A DNA stretch of 64,000 bases from Schistocerca nitens (taxonomy: Eukaryota; Arthropoda; Insecta; Orthoptera; Acrididae), in the NCBI RefSeq assembly GCF_023898315.1, contig NC_064621.1, positions 540,351,383-540,415,382 of the forward strand, given 5' to 3'. Position 1 is the first letter of the stretch. Every line of letters begins with the position of its first letter. Below the pieces are notes generated by a model, which saw only the letters and a list, made by a program, of their open reading frames with translations, was not told the origin of the DNA and ran no database searches. Shown here piece after piece: positions 43,605-53,549 of the stretch. The translations under genes were made by a program, and so were the position numbers.

Positions 43605-45225
43605 GGTGCACAAAAAGGATGTTGCTTTGCGCCCTATCGTCAGCAACATAGGCGCTCCAACGTACCAGCTAGCCAAATATTTAATGGCGGAATTAAACCC
43701 TCACGTCGGGAAATGTCAGTATCACATCAGGAATTTTGTACATGTCATTCAGCGGCTGCAGGAGCTGCGCCTCCGTAACCAGGACCTCATGGTGAGCTTC
43801 AATGTTGTCTTGCTTTTCACCAGAGTGCCGCTTGATGACTCTTTTTAAGTTGATTAGGGAGAAATTCAACCCGACAATGACTAATCTTTTCGAATTTGTC
43901 CTCACATCAACATTCTTTCTCTTCGATGGAAACTATTATGAACAAACGGATGGTGTCGCCATGGGATGTCCCCTGTCACCAGTGGTAGCAAACTTGTTTA
44001 TGGAGGACTTCGATGAGAAAGCGCTGGAAACTGCAGCACTGAAGCCTATGTGCTTTTACAGATATGTTGATGACACATTTGTAATATGGCCACATGGAAG
44101 AGAAAAACTTCAAGAGTTCCTTCAACATCTGAATTCTCTGAATCCTAACATCAAATTCACCATGGAGGTGGAAGAGAATTGTGAACTCCCGTTTCTGGAC
44201 GTCCTAGTCAAGCGCAAAGCGGATGGCACCTTGGGACACAGTGTATCCAGGAAAGAAACCCACACTGATCTGTATCTCCACGCTACCAGCTTCCATCATC
44301 CTTCACAGCGTGAGGTTGTACTGCGAACACTGGTACTCAGCGCCCGCGATATATTGGATGAGCAAAGCCTACAAGGAGAACTTAACCACCTTAAGGACGT
44401 TTTCAAGAAGAACGGATATAACGAGAGTCAAATTCGACGTGTTTTCAGGCAGAATCCACAAGCCCAGCAGAGAGAGGACGAGAAGACAATGGCGTACCTC
44501 CCTTACGCCGGCAAGGTATCCAACAAAATTGGCAGAATTCTGCCTCAGTGTAATATCAAATGTTTCTTCCGCCCACCTCCGAAAACTCGTGCCCCGCTAG
44601 GTACAGTAAACGATGACCTGGGGCTCCGCAAACTGGGTGTTTACCGTATTCCGTGTAAATGCGGTAAGGCATACATCAGGCAAAATGTACGGACAATCGA
44701 AGAAAGATGCCGGGAGCACAGAAGGCACACTGAACTGAAGCAGCCTACAAAATCTGCGGTTGCGGAAGATTACGTGGATACTGGAGATACTATGGAGTAC
44801 GCGAAAATGGAAGTTTTACGGCAGGTCTCGTCTTTTTAGGACTGTGTTCTGAAGGAGCCGATTGAATACGTGTAGCTGATGGGCTGATCAACAGAGACGC
44901 CGGGTTCAACCTCAGCAAAGCCTGGGACCCAGCACTCAGCCAACTGAAAGCACAGCGCCGGCCCAAAGCGACTTCCGCGCCCGACGAAGGCCGCAGGACA
45001 TCTGATGGTCCATAGTTCGCATCCAGCAGCCAGCAGCCCGCCCTTCCCCATCACCACTCCACGCAACACCACGTGCAGCATGACACGGGGGAAGGGGTGG
45101 GGAGCGATCAGAGTATAAAGGGGAGGAGATTCATCTGAGATGCTCAGTCCTCAGGTATCACCTGAAGATGACGGCAAGGGACACTGTCGAAATATTGTGG
45201 TTTGAAAACGACTGCATCTGGCTGG
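43605..45225 (+). mobile_element. Penelope-like element PLE-2 between the inverted-repeat arms
   Basis: It starts inside the polymerase with VHKKDVALRPIVSNIGAPTY, so it is 5' truncated. It ends in a non-coding terminal region with a TATA-like GTATAAAGG at about 45113 and CACTGTCGAAATATTGTGG, comparable with the terminal repeat of PLE-1. It sits just inside the left arm, whose inner limit is about 43570. I cannot tell whether the element was inserted into an older inverted-repeat structure or was captured by it. Confidence 0.82.
43606..44839 (+). pseudogene. PLE-2 reverse transcriptase and GIY-YIG relic
   Basis: The frame 43606-43848 ends at a stop after motif A. The frame 43802-44839 (345 codons) carries TDGVAMGCPLSPVVANLFME, the catalytic FYRYVDDTFVIW box with both aspartates, ELPFLDVLVKRK, the C-terminal extension and a GIY-YIG domain (GVYRIPCKCGKAYIRQNVRT, then EERCREH). 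Motif A reads VSFNVVLLFTRVPL, where the family has aspartate for the first asparagine. The YIG glycine is arginine. Both changes hit catalytic positions, so it is inactive as well as split by one frameshift. Confidence 0.87.
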
Positions 45226-45234
45226 AGACCCGAG

Positions 45235-45600
45235 AACAGTACAAACAGTTAATTCGCCGGGAAAGCCTAAGATCACACAGTGACATTCATGATTATAATA
45301 CCAGAAAAAAGAAAGACTTGTACTATCCTTTACTCAACCTATCTTTGGCACAGAAAGGGATAAAATATGCTGCTATAAAAGTTTTCGACAAATCACCAGA
45401 TGAAAAAACAATGCCTGATAGATTGCAGTAATCCTTCAAAAATAAATTGAAATCATATCTCCTTGACAAGTCCTTCTATACCATAGATGAATTCTTGAAT
45501 AGGAATAAATAAATCTATAAATATAGTATATGCATTTTGTGCCATTTAATGGAATGGGGTAAATAATAGAAATATTAATCATTAACTCTGTATTGTAATA
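45235..45600 (+). mobile_element. CR1/L2-type LINE 3' fragment (LINE-B-like)
   Basis: The plus strand reads SHSDIHDYNTRKKKDLYYP, then LAQKGIKYAAIKVFDKSPDE and, after a stop, FKNKLKSYLLDKSFYTIDEF. This is the C-terminal end of a non-LTR polymerase protein, comparable with YNTRNKNDLHKDLK in LINE-B. Its tail is AT-rich. Confidence 0.7.
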
Positions 45601-46502
45601 TATATATACACATGTGTTGGAGAGCGTGGATGACCGCCAACCTCACAGGGAAATATCTAGTGCTATGAGGAGTATCTATAGCGCTGTCTGTCTTCGCGGT
45701 ATATGTATGAGAGGTGTAACAGGGATGATTCTGCATGGCGCAGAATACGAATTGTATGTTTACTACATCGAGACAGTAGATGGTGATATATTGCTGGGGT
45801 GGAGATTGGTTTCACACTCTAATATTCAACCTCCTGTCATCAGTGGGAGAGCAGTGCAATTGAGTAAGAGTATTTCCGTATTTGATGATATGTAGTGGCA
45901 CTTTGCAGGGCTTAATTGTCGATGCAATATGGCGATCTGTGTAAAATGGTTTTTTGTCTCTGTCTGCAGAAAGAAAGAAAATGCGGACAGTGCTTCCACA
46001 CTGGCGGCATCAGTAATTCAGAGAGTAAGTTCGATAAGAGCCAATCATAATGCTCCATTCATTTACAAGACATCCTTTGTGCTGGGATAAAGGGGTATCT
46101 GCATAGCGGTGAGAACGTTTGTGTATGTTGAGAGCAGGAAGGGTAACACATCATGGACAGGGTGCCACGTTAGGACCGTGAGGAAGAATGCATTCGACGT
46201 TATTACGCGCTATTTCCGTAAACAGCTTCTGTTAGGACACTAATTTCCAAGCAGGCAAGCTGAGACATTAAGAATGCGGACGTTAAGTATTTCTGGGGCG
46301 CTGTACAATTTCCGAGAGTTAGACTTGGTTCTTATTTTAGATAGTGATGTGGTTTGGGTATAACATTGAGAACGTTGCTAGATGCACTTGCGATGGTATG
46401 TAGCTATGTGCAGCGATGCGTGAGCAACATGTGACACATATCCCGTTAGAATCCCAAGCGGTCAAACAGATTTCTACTGGACGATCTGTGATGTCAGTAT
46501 GC
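45601..46502. other. Spacer inside the large inverted repeat
   Basis: Not coding as far as I can see. Part of it (about 46322-46440) resembles 46634-46720 in the right arm (GACTTGG-x-x-CTTATTT then GATGT, AACATTGAGAACGTT-like words), so the right arm contains a local duplication. The rest is unassigned. Confidence 0.5.
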
Positions 46503-48063
46503 ATGTCACACACATGCAAGCGGTGGAATAGTTTCCTATGGCATCTGCGAGGGTGAGTTGTTCTGCTGGACCAAAGGTAGAAGAGGGGATGACATCAGCA
46601 GCGATGAACACACACACACACATGGTCCAGAGGATGACTTGGCGCTTATTTAGATAGACTTGTGATGTCAGTATAACAATCGAAGAACATTCACATGCTG
46701 TCAGCAACAGCGTGAGGGCGATGGGTCACACTGGCTTGTGTCTGGCAGTGGCTCGCAGCGGGGTCGACGTGTGCGTGCTCTTGGAGCGTCTATGCTCTGC
46801 AAATAGGTCTTCACTCCCCTCCAGTCGCATCAGAAATGGTGCGTAGGTCATCACATATTTCGAGAGGAATTTCTCAGATGTCGCTGCCTTGTGCTTGTGG
46901 GCACCTGTGCGTGGTTTGACAGCTGCCAGTGCATGTCGACTTCTGGGAGCATGTGCGGTAGCCTTCTGTGTGACCCAGTGGACAGGGTGCAGCGAGCTGT
47001 GCCTGCACGTGTCTGTTGCATTATTCTGCAAGCAGGTCTGTAGGCTGTGCTATGTGTTATTTGAACAGTTTACGAGTACTGAGTGTCCCTACACATCAGT
47101 GTACTGCATCATTTAGGAGATGTTTGCATGTCTATACTGAAATTATTTCGTTAATTTAGGAGTTGTTTGCGTGTCTGCAGAGCATTATTTAGGAATAGTT
47201 TATGGGTCTGTGGGCTGTGTTGTGTGACCCCAACATGTCAGAGCGTGTGTTTTGTATCAGTGTGACATATATATATTATCTTTCAAAATCCATCCCTAAA
47301 CAAATTGTTCCAAAATAAATAAAGTACACACCTTCCTTACTCTCTCCAGCAGCCCAGTGCAGGCCATTTTCTCCCTCCAGACCACCATCTTGGATTATGT
47401 CACAGGAGGGATGGCAGCACCCTCTGGTGGCAGTACTGTGTACTAGGTTAGTTAGACTCTAGATCTCGTGGTGGAGACACTGCCTGCAAAATAAAGACTT
47501 ATGTCCAGCACAGACAAAGCCCCTTCCTGCATTTCCCCCACCCCAGACCGTCATCTTAGATTATGTCACAGAATGGGCGACAGTTGTGGTACTTCTTTGT
47601 ACTAGACCCGGACCTTTCGGTGAACACACTGTTTCAAGCCATCTTGGATAACGGTACTTGTGTCATCAGCTGACATCATGGTGGCCATCTTGGATTACGT
47701 CACAGATGAGAGCGCCCTCTGGTGGTAGTACTGTGTACTAGGTCAGTTGGAGTCCAGACCTTGTGGTGAACACACTGGATGGCTGTACTGCAGTAAATTG
47801 TTTAAATAAAGACTGGTGCATGCAAAATAATAAAGAATTATGTCCAGCACAGGCCAAGTCCTCCCCCATGCCATTTCCTAGGACGAGGTGGTGGTCGGGT
47901 GACTTAGGTTAGTGGAGGAAGTCCAAGTGATCTATCTTCCCGCCATATTGTTAGTTTAGTAGAGGTAAGTGTGGTGTGATGCATTATCCTGATGGAAATT
48001 GAACTTGCCGCCATTTTCTGGAGAAGGGGGTTAGGTTAGTGGAGGTAGCCCAACTGACCTATC
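46503..48063. repeat. Right arm of large inverted repeat
   Basis: Reverse complement of 41883-43570, about 1.56 kb. It carries the inverted tandem units with AAGATGG boxes and a (CA)n run at about 46609-46622 that the left arm lacks in that form. No TSD was found outside the arms. Sequence beyond 48063 shows no further match to sequence left of 41883. Confidence 0.85.
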
Positions 48064-48190
48064 TGCCCACCAAAATTCAAACTTCCCTCAAAACGAGACA
48101 ATAACCAGACTTATTTCAACTTTGAAATTTTAGTATTCTGCAGATCCATTGCTCACTGTTGTGACCAGCTCGATATTTCGTCGGATTATA

Positions 48191-48405
48191 CACTGCTGAC
48201 GATTAAAATTGCAAGATCATGAAGGCAGAATGCAACAAACGTCAAATTGGCTTGTAGTGTATTGTAGGCTTCTATATGTAAATGATTACCGTTTCAGTAC
48301 AAGGCGTACCAGGTAGGTAGAGTAGTACCATCTACATTCTGTGCACAAAGGAGTTGTACACAGCGGGTGTCTCATTCAGAAATCACATATGAATGTCGAT
48401 TATAT
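48191..48405 (+). mobile_element. Tc1-like 5' terminal fragment
   Basis: After TA it starts CACTGCTGACGATTAAAATT, close to the Tc1-B terminus (CACTACTGGCCATTAAAATT). It runs about 200 bp without coding sequence and then loses similarity. The right end is absent. Confidence 0.6.
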
Positions 48406-48600
48406 ACCTAAGCTTATCATTTTTTTTTGGATCCAACCCAGGACATAATACCACATGTTTGGGGTCCAAACCAGGGCATTTTTTTCAAATCACTAATACA
48501 TCTTAACAGTTTACTAAAACATAAAACTTTAATTATTCAGTTGTAGTTGTCTCTAGAAATATCTTTTTTCATAAATGGTTTCTTTGTTTTAATTACATGA
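48406..48600. other. Unassigned sequence
   Basis: Contains two related GGTCCAAACC / GGATCCAACCC words and a T run. No gene. Confidence 0.4.
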
Positions 48601-49141
48601 TCAAATGAATGTTCTGAACTAATTTTAAGATTTAGCAAATGTTTCAGTTCTCCGTTATTGTTGTCAGCAGTACAACAAACAAACGTTTCTTTAAATTTTT
48701 TTTCGTGAACTGTAAAAGATACTGACTTAAAATTTCAGCAGTTTCACCTGATATTTCGACGAAATTTAAAAGCTTTACTTAAACTCGCGCCTTCAGACTA
48801 AAATATCTTACGAAAATCGGAACAACTTTTATATCACTTTTGTTTGAGCTATCCATCAATACTGATACAGAACTGTTTTCCCAAGAACGCAACATATTAT
48901 CAAATGTAAATGGCGAAATAGTTAACAATAACTGGCTCAGTCTTGATTCTAGCAGATGAAAATTTTAAGTCATACAACTGTTTTACATGTTAGATGTGCT
49001 ATCTGATCTTTCGAAACTAAACTCGTGTCTTGCAGTGCGGTTTGAAAATGTAGCCTCTTTAGCAGAGCACTCGAGGTTGCTATTATTCCCATCTCTGGCA
49101 TTGAAAAAAGTCTCTTAGCTTTGGTGAAGCAGTAGCGTTAA
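48600..49141 (-). pseudogene. hAT-family transposase relic (core)
   Basis: The minus strand, from about 49140 downward, reads NATASPKLRDFF, then later SVSVLMDSSNKSDIKVVPIF followed by VRYFSLK, then VKLLNFVEISGETAEILSQY and a TADNNNGEL-like segment. These match a hAT-related family in which a C-terminal zinc finger is followed by a DxxN-type core. Stops and frameshifts occur throughout. The N-terminal finger lies on the other side of the Harbinger insertion. Confidence 0.65.
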
Positions 49142-49393
49142 AGGTGCGTTTACACTGCGATTTGTATCGGCACATGTATGAGATACATGTATATGCGACT
49201 TTGCGACATGTATCGCGACTTGTATGAGTTGACAAGTATCAACCTCATACATGTATGAGCGTGCGTTTACACTGGTTGATATGTATCACTGTGCGATAGC
49301 TTCCGACGACGATTTGGAAGATTTGACATTTTTGTGTGCTGATACACTTGCTCTTTTGGAAGATGATAGGAAGAAAAGGCGGAGGAAGCGTAG

Positions 49394-49606
49394 ATGGTGG
49401 CACAGAGAGTTTCTCGCGAATTAACGCTAGAGGATGGCGCATATTTTAGAAATTATGTTAGGATGAGTATGGAGGATTTCCGCGGTTTGTTATCACTTGT
49501 GGCTCCTCTTGTGTCCAAAACCAGCACAAACTTTCGGGAAGTGATTCCACCAGAGGATCAGTTGGCAGTAACACTCTGTTTTTTAGCCACTGGCGATTCC
49601 TCGTAA
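49394..49606 (+). pseudogene. Harbinger nuclease N-terminal fragment
   Basis: The frame includes LEDGAYFRNYVRMSMEDFRG, LLSLVAPLVSKTST and PPEDQLAVTLCFLATGDSS, which is the conserved N-terminal region of Harbinger-type (ALP1-like) nucleases. A stop follows GDSS where the family continues into the first catalytic block. The DDE core is absent from the element, so any mobility would need an enzyme supplied elsewhere. Confidence 0.75.
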
Positions 49607-49776
49607 AACGAAGATTTCATGACAAAACATTTGCATTGTCGCGCGATGCTAATGCCAACGTCTCACACACGATTGTCGGCATCCGTTGTCAACATTATCA
49701 CGCGAGGCCGCCGGAATAATAGCAAAACATTGATATACGTGCCAGATGCATGAAAAAATTATATAATGTATTACGT

Positions 49777-49782
<6 letters not shown>

Positions 49783-49830
<48 letters not shown>
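49783..49830. repeat. (TA)n microsatellite
   Basis: Uninterrupted TA for 48 bp within the Harbinger element. Confidence 0.95.
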
Positions 49831-49833
<3 letters not shown>

Positions 49834-50249
49834 TTCTTGGGATAAAACTTGCACAATGGCCTCGTAAACACGAAGAATAATGTTGCATATGGCACTTTTT
49901 GATATTCTATGCAGATACATTAACGTCGAAACGACAGTCGGCACCTTCAAAACTCAAACAGCCGCCAAAGAGCCTGGTACTACGCATGCGCTAATCGTCG
50001 AAATAAGCGGCAGTCGACAAGGCGACAGGAAATGATAGTACTGCGCATGCGCAAGTTCAAATGTCGCTCATACATGTCGCGTATATGGCCAAAAAGCGAT
50101 ATACAAAATGTATACGCGACATGTATGAGCTCGAGGGTCCGCATACAAGTTCCGTGAATTTTTGTATGAGGTGATGTATCGCGACATGTCAAATTGACAT
50201 GTCGCTCATACATGTCGCGATACATGTATCCCAGTGTAAACGTACCTTA

Positions 50250-50400
50250 ATAGCACTGCTACACACAGCTTTTTTCAAGTGATCTTTGACATCATGCATT
50301 CCTTCATGTGCAACAGAAAATCATCCAGTACAAAATGTGCAATAAACAAGATCATTGTTACTCTCATTAATCAGTTTAAAAATTTGAACAACCGGAATTC
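50250..50400 (-). pseudogene. hAT relic, zinc-finger part
   Basis: The minus strand reads LVYCTFCTG, then FSVAHEGMHDVKDHLKKAVC (one stop between), a zinc finger of C-x2-C with a following H-x-x-D-x-x-x-H pattern. This finger precedes the core found at 48600-49141, so the Harbinger element interrupted one hAT gene. Confidence 0.65.
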
Positions 50401-50548
50401 AATTTAGAGACACACATAGCTTTTATTGACTTCGAAAAAGCTTTTGACAGAGTGGACAGAAAGAAACTATGGGGCATAATAGTTGAGGGTAGCTGTCTTA
50501 GACATCTTATTGAAGATATAAAAACCTAATACATGGATATAGAAATTG

Positions 50549-50575
50549 TAATAATAATAATAATAATAATAATAA
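50549..50575. repeat. (TAA)n microsatellite
   Basis: About nine TAA units in the LINE-C coding region. Confidence 0.95.
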
Positions 50576-51176
50576 AACTGAAGAAATTACTACCAGTAAG
50601 GGATTCAAATAAGGATGTAGCCTTTCACTAACGTTATTTAATGTTTATATAATGATTGATAAAAAGCTGGAAACAGGAAGTAAATCCAGGTACACAGATT
50701 AATAGAAATAAATATGTTAAAATTCCGATGTATGCAGATGATGTTACCATTTTGGAAGAAAGTGAAATGAGCTACAAAAAGCAGTCTATAAATTACATCA
50801 ATTAGAGAAAAGAGAATATAACATACGAATATCAACAAAGGACACTAAAATCATGGCCCATCATGAGAAATACCACACATCCTCAAAAATAGTGATAGGT
50901 AACACACCACTTGAACCTGTCTCCAACTTTAACTTTTTAGGACGTGATATAAACTATGACGTGGACAAGGATATAGAAAATGAGATTAATAAAAATTAAT
51001 CAATATGTGTAATAATAAACAAAACATCGTGGAACAAAATATGGCAGGTACCTGTATATGGAAGTGAGTCATGGCTCCCTAAAAACACGATGAAAACAAA
51101 CTACAAGCAGCAGAAATGAGTTTTCTTAGGAAAGCGAGGAGTATTACCAGGTGAGACCGTACAAGAAATGAAGGTA

Positions 51177-51902
51177 CGAGGGCGGTTCAGAAAGTAACCT
51201 CCGATTGGTCACAGTGCGGGTTGTGGGGGGAGTAGCGACGCCATCTGTGCGTTCACGCACTCAACAGGTCAGTCGGCATCAAGCCGTGGTCGAGTGAACG
51301 TCGTACCTGCGCTAGTTTAGTTTTTGTGGCAGTTTGAAATGTGTGCTGCAATAGAAAACCCCGCCAAATGTGAAGTGCGTGCTGTCATAAGGTTTTTTAC
51401 AGCCAAAGGATATTCTGCAGCAGCTATTCATCGTGAGCTTTGTGCCGTGTACGGACCAAGAGTTATGAGTGAAGGAGTTGTCCGTGAATGGGTACGTTTA
51501 TTTAAAAGTGGACGAGAAAACGTTCATGATGAAGAGAGGAGTGGTAGACCATCATTGGTGACTGACGAACTCGTTCAGACAGTTGATGCAAAAGTTCGTG
51601 AAAATCGACGTTTCTCAATGTCGGAGTTGTCTACTGGTTTTCCACAGATTTCTAAGCGGTTTGATGACGACGAAGAGCTCAAAGATGCGGTCACAGGCTG
51701 GCTCCAGGCACAAGCGGGTGATTTTTATGCAGAAGGAATTTCAAAGCTTGTGAAGAGATACGATAAGTGCCTCAATCGCTATGGAGACTATGTAGAAAAA
51801 TAGTGCAAAGATGTAGTTGTAAGATGTATATATTAAAATATTTTTATTTAACTTGGTGTATTTTTTTAAATCAACCGGAGGTTACTTTCTGAACGGCCCT
51901 CG
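51177..51902 (+). mobile_element. mariner with both terminal repeats and deleted core
   Basis: The left end is CGAGGGCGGTTCAGAAAGTA and the right end CTTTCTGAACGGCCCTCG, nearly perfect inverted repeats of about 28 bp including AACCTCCG/CGGAGGTT. TA flanks it at 51175-51176 and 51903-51904. LINE-C continues on both sides. It is 726 bp, about half of a full mariner, so roughly 550 bp of the gene are missing. Confidence 0.93.
51339..51803 (+). CDS. mariner DNA-binding domain fused to transposase C-terminus (154 aa)
   Basis: The ATG at 51339 starts MCAAIENPAKCEVRAVIRFF, followed by the mariner HTH region (GYSAAAIHRELCAVYG, VVREWVRLFKSGRENV) and RSGRPSLVTDELVQTVDAKV. At about 51655 the frame jumps from FPQIS straight to KRFDDDEELKDAVTGWL, which in full mariners belongs to the last about 50 residues, and runs to the normal C-terminus (KCLNRYGDYVEK). 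The whole DDD catalytic domain is gone but the frame is preserved. Such a protein could bind the terminal repeats without cutting. A repressor role is inference only. Confidence 0.88.
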   Translation: MCAAIENPAKCEVRAVIRFFTAKGYSAAAIHRELCAVYGPRVMSEGVVREWVRLFKSGRENVHDEERSGRPSLVTDELVQTVDAKVRENRRFSMSELSTGFPQISKRFDDDEELKDAVTGWLQAQAGDFYAEGISKLVKRYDKCLNRYGDYVEK

Positions 51903-52140
51903 TATTAGGAGTGAAATAGATGTTTATAATATTAATGAAAAGACTGAACAAAATAAAAGATCATGGAAACATTTCCTACAATGAATGAGTGCAGACAGAA
52001 TCCCGCATCTTGCCATGCTGTTCCACCCAAAAGGAAGAAGTAACGAAGGAAGACACAGAAAGAGGTGATAGGGAAAAGTGAAGACCCGACAGGTCCAAGT
52101 GTGTAAGCCATGAAGTGCAGAAGAAGGAGAAGTAAACTTT

Positions 52141-52559
52141 GTTTTCTGACGCATGTTAACATTAACTACGTACTTTCTTTTGCGCATTGCTAAACTGTGA
52201 GATAAGAAACGTATAGAGATAAAATCGTCAAAAGTGTGTAGATGAGTTACTCCACATCTGAAAACAACAGAAACACACCGCCCCTGTTGTGTTGCCAAAA
52301 GACTTGATTGTGGCGGAACTGGGGTCACGCTTCACCATTGAGTGAGAGTTTGCTCCAAGGTCAGCCAAGAGGCAGACACCCATAAGAGCATATTTAAAAA
52401 CAGGGTATCGGAGATCTGGCTCTAAAATTTAAAAAACGTCCTTGCCAATCATAAAATTCTCAAACCCCAAACATTTTTGCAGCCCCAGACATTATCCTGG
52501 AAAACACTAAGGAAAAAGGAACTGTCCAGGATAATCCTGAACATGATTAAGCCAAGTTA
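52141..52559. other. Unassigned sequence
   Basis: No recognisable frame. AT-rich, no repeats with ends. Confidence 0.4.
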
Positions 52560-52770
52560 TGTCTCGAGTAAGGAGCAGAAACGTCTAGGAACACTTGTCG
52601 GAATACGACTGCAGCAGGTTTGTGGCTTACTGAGTCTGCTGGTTATCCTTCTGGGATATGGCTGCTTATGTTGGTCAGTAGTCCATGACTGTCGTGTGGA
52701 TATGGGATCAGTGGGTTCAATAGGATCACACTCAGTGCCATGTTAGATCTCAATGGCACCACACGATTAG
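52560..52770 (+). pseudogene. Tc1-B-like transposase N-terminal fragment
   Basis: One frame reads HLSEYDCSRFVAY-stop-VCWLSFWDMAAYVGQ, then SMTVVWIWDQWVQ. Aligned to Tc1-B (HVSDFDEGRLVAYRDCGLSYRDIAARV) it is clearly the same HTH, with two stops. It is followed abruptly by another Tc1 family. Confidence 0.65.
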
Positions 52771-52790
52771 CGCCCGAAAGGACAGTCATA

Positions 52791-53030
52791 CAATGAAGTG
52801 ATAAAAGTCATGGGATACGTCCTAACATCGTGTCGGACTTCCTTTTGCCCAGTGTAGTGCAGCAACTGAACGTGACATGTTTTCAACAAGTCGTTGGAAG
52901 TCCCCTGCAGAGATATTGAGCCATGCTGCCTCAATAGCCTTCCATAACGGCGGAAGTGTTGCCGGTGCTGGATTTTGTGGACGAACTGACTTTTCAACTA
53001 TGTCCCACAAACAGAATGCATTCATCATCA
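52791..53030 (-). mobile_element. Tc1-D 3' terminal fragment
   Basis: The outer end CAATGAAGTGATAAAAGTCATGG follows TA at 52789-52790 and resembles the Tc1-D terminus. The minus-strand frame reads LWDIVEKSVRPQNPAPATLP and ISAGDFQRLVENMSRSVAAL, the same C-terminus as at 34569-34766 (LWDIFDMSVRAQNPVPATLS). It is truncated at about 53030. Confidence 0.8.
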
Positions 53031-53094
53031 TCATAAGGAACCAGCTTCCTACGTGATGGTACAAGAGCCATAGGGTACACAATTGGATCACGTC

Positions 53095-53480
53095 CGATTT
53101 GCACAGTCGGAATTCGGACAGTAGTTGTTACATTTTGGCCATGTCCTATATTTGTGGTTTCCGTGGCGTTATCTTTGAACAAGAAGACGCAAGACCTCTT
53201 CTTTCCCATGCTGTCCTGACCTACCTCCATACAAACGGCTTCTCGACAGTTGCCATGGCCAGCAGTTCTCCAGATCTCTCAGCCACAGACACATCTGGTC
53301 ACGTGTTGCCGAGGGACTACCACATCAGAACTTGCCTGCTACTGCGACTGATGAACTTTGACATAGAGCTGAAGTGGCATGGAATGACTTACCTGTATTT
53401 GTAGTCCAAGCTCATTTATAATCGATACCCAGAGCCACCATTTCTGCCAGCTCGGTGTGCAAAATTTCGCATTCTGTATA
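53095..53480 (+). pseudogene. Tc1-like catalytic-end fragment
   Basis: The plus strand reads VIFEQEDARPLLSHAVLTYL then ASSSPDLSATDTSG, and a C-terminal EVAWNDLPVFVVQAHL in a second frame. This corresponds to QQDNARPH then SPDLSPIEH, with the third acid no longer recognisable. It is a further Tc1 lineage in a cluster of truncated copies. Confidence 0.65.
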
Positions 53481-53549
53481 CCTTCAAATCATCTACATAT
53501 TTAATCATGTGTTCTATACTATATATCCATAAAAAGTGAAATATAGTCT

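Larger units (their letters stand above)
49142..50247. mobile_element. PIF/Harbinger element with TAA TSD, inserted in a hAT relic
   Basis: The ends are AGGTGCGTTTACACTG and CAGTGTAAACGTACCT, inverted repeats with one mismatch in 16. They are flanked by TAA at 49139-49141 and 50248-50250, the TWA target of Harbinger elements. About 100-150 bp inside each end are multiple CATACATGTCGCGATACATG-type words in both orientations. The interior holds a nuclease fragment (49320-49720) and a (TA)n run. At 1,106 bp it is a deletion derivative. Confidence 0.88.
50405..52140 (+). mobile_element. LINE-C relic interrupted by a mariner
   Basis: Plus-strand pieces of a non-LTR polymerase: AFIDFEKAFDRVDRKKLWGI (motif A), PMYADDVTILEESE (catalytic box, intact), IRISTKDTKIMAHHEKY and PVSNFNFLGRDINYDVDKDI. 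After the mariner it continues with DVYNINEKTEQNKRSWKHFL, then DRIPHLAMLFHPKGRSNEGR. Stops are frequent and a (TAA)n run (50549-50575) interrupts the palm. The exact clade is not clear. The C-terminal region is of a type also seen in RTE/R1-like insect LINEs. Confidence 0.75.
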
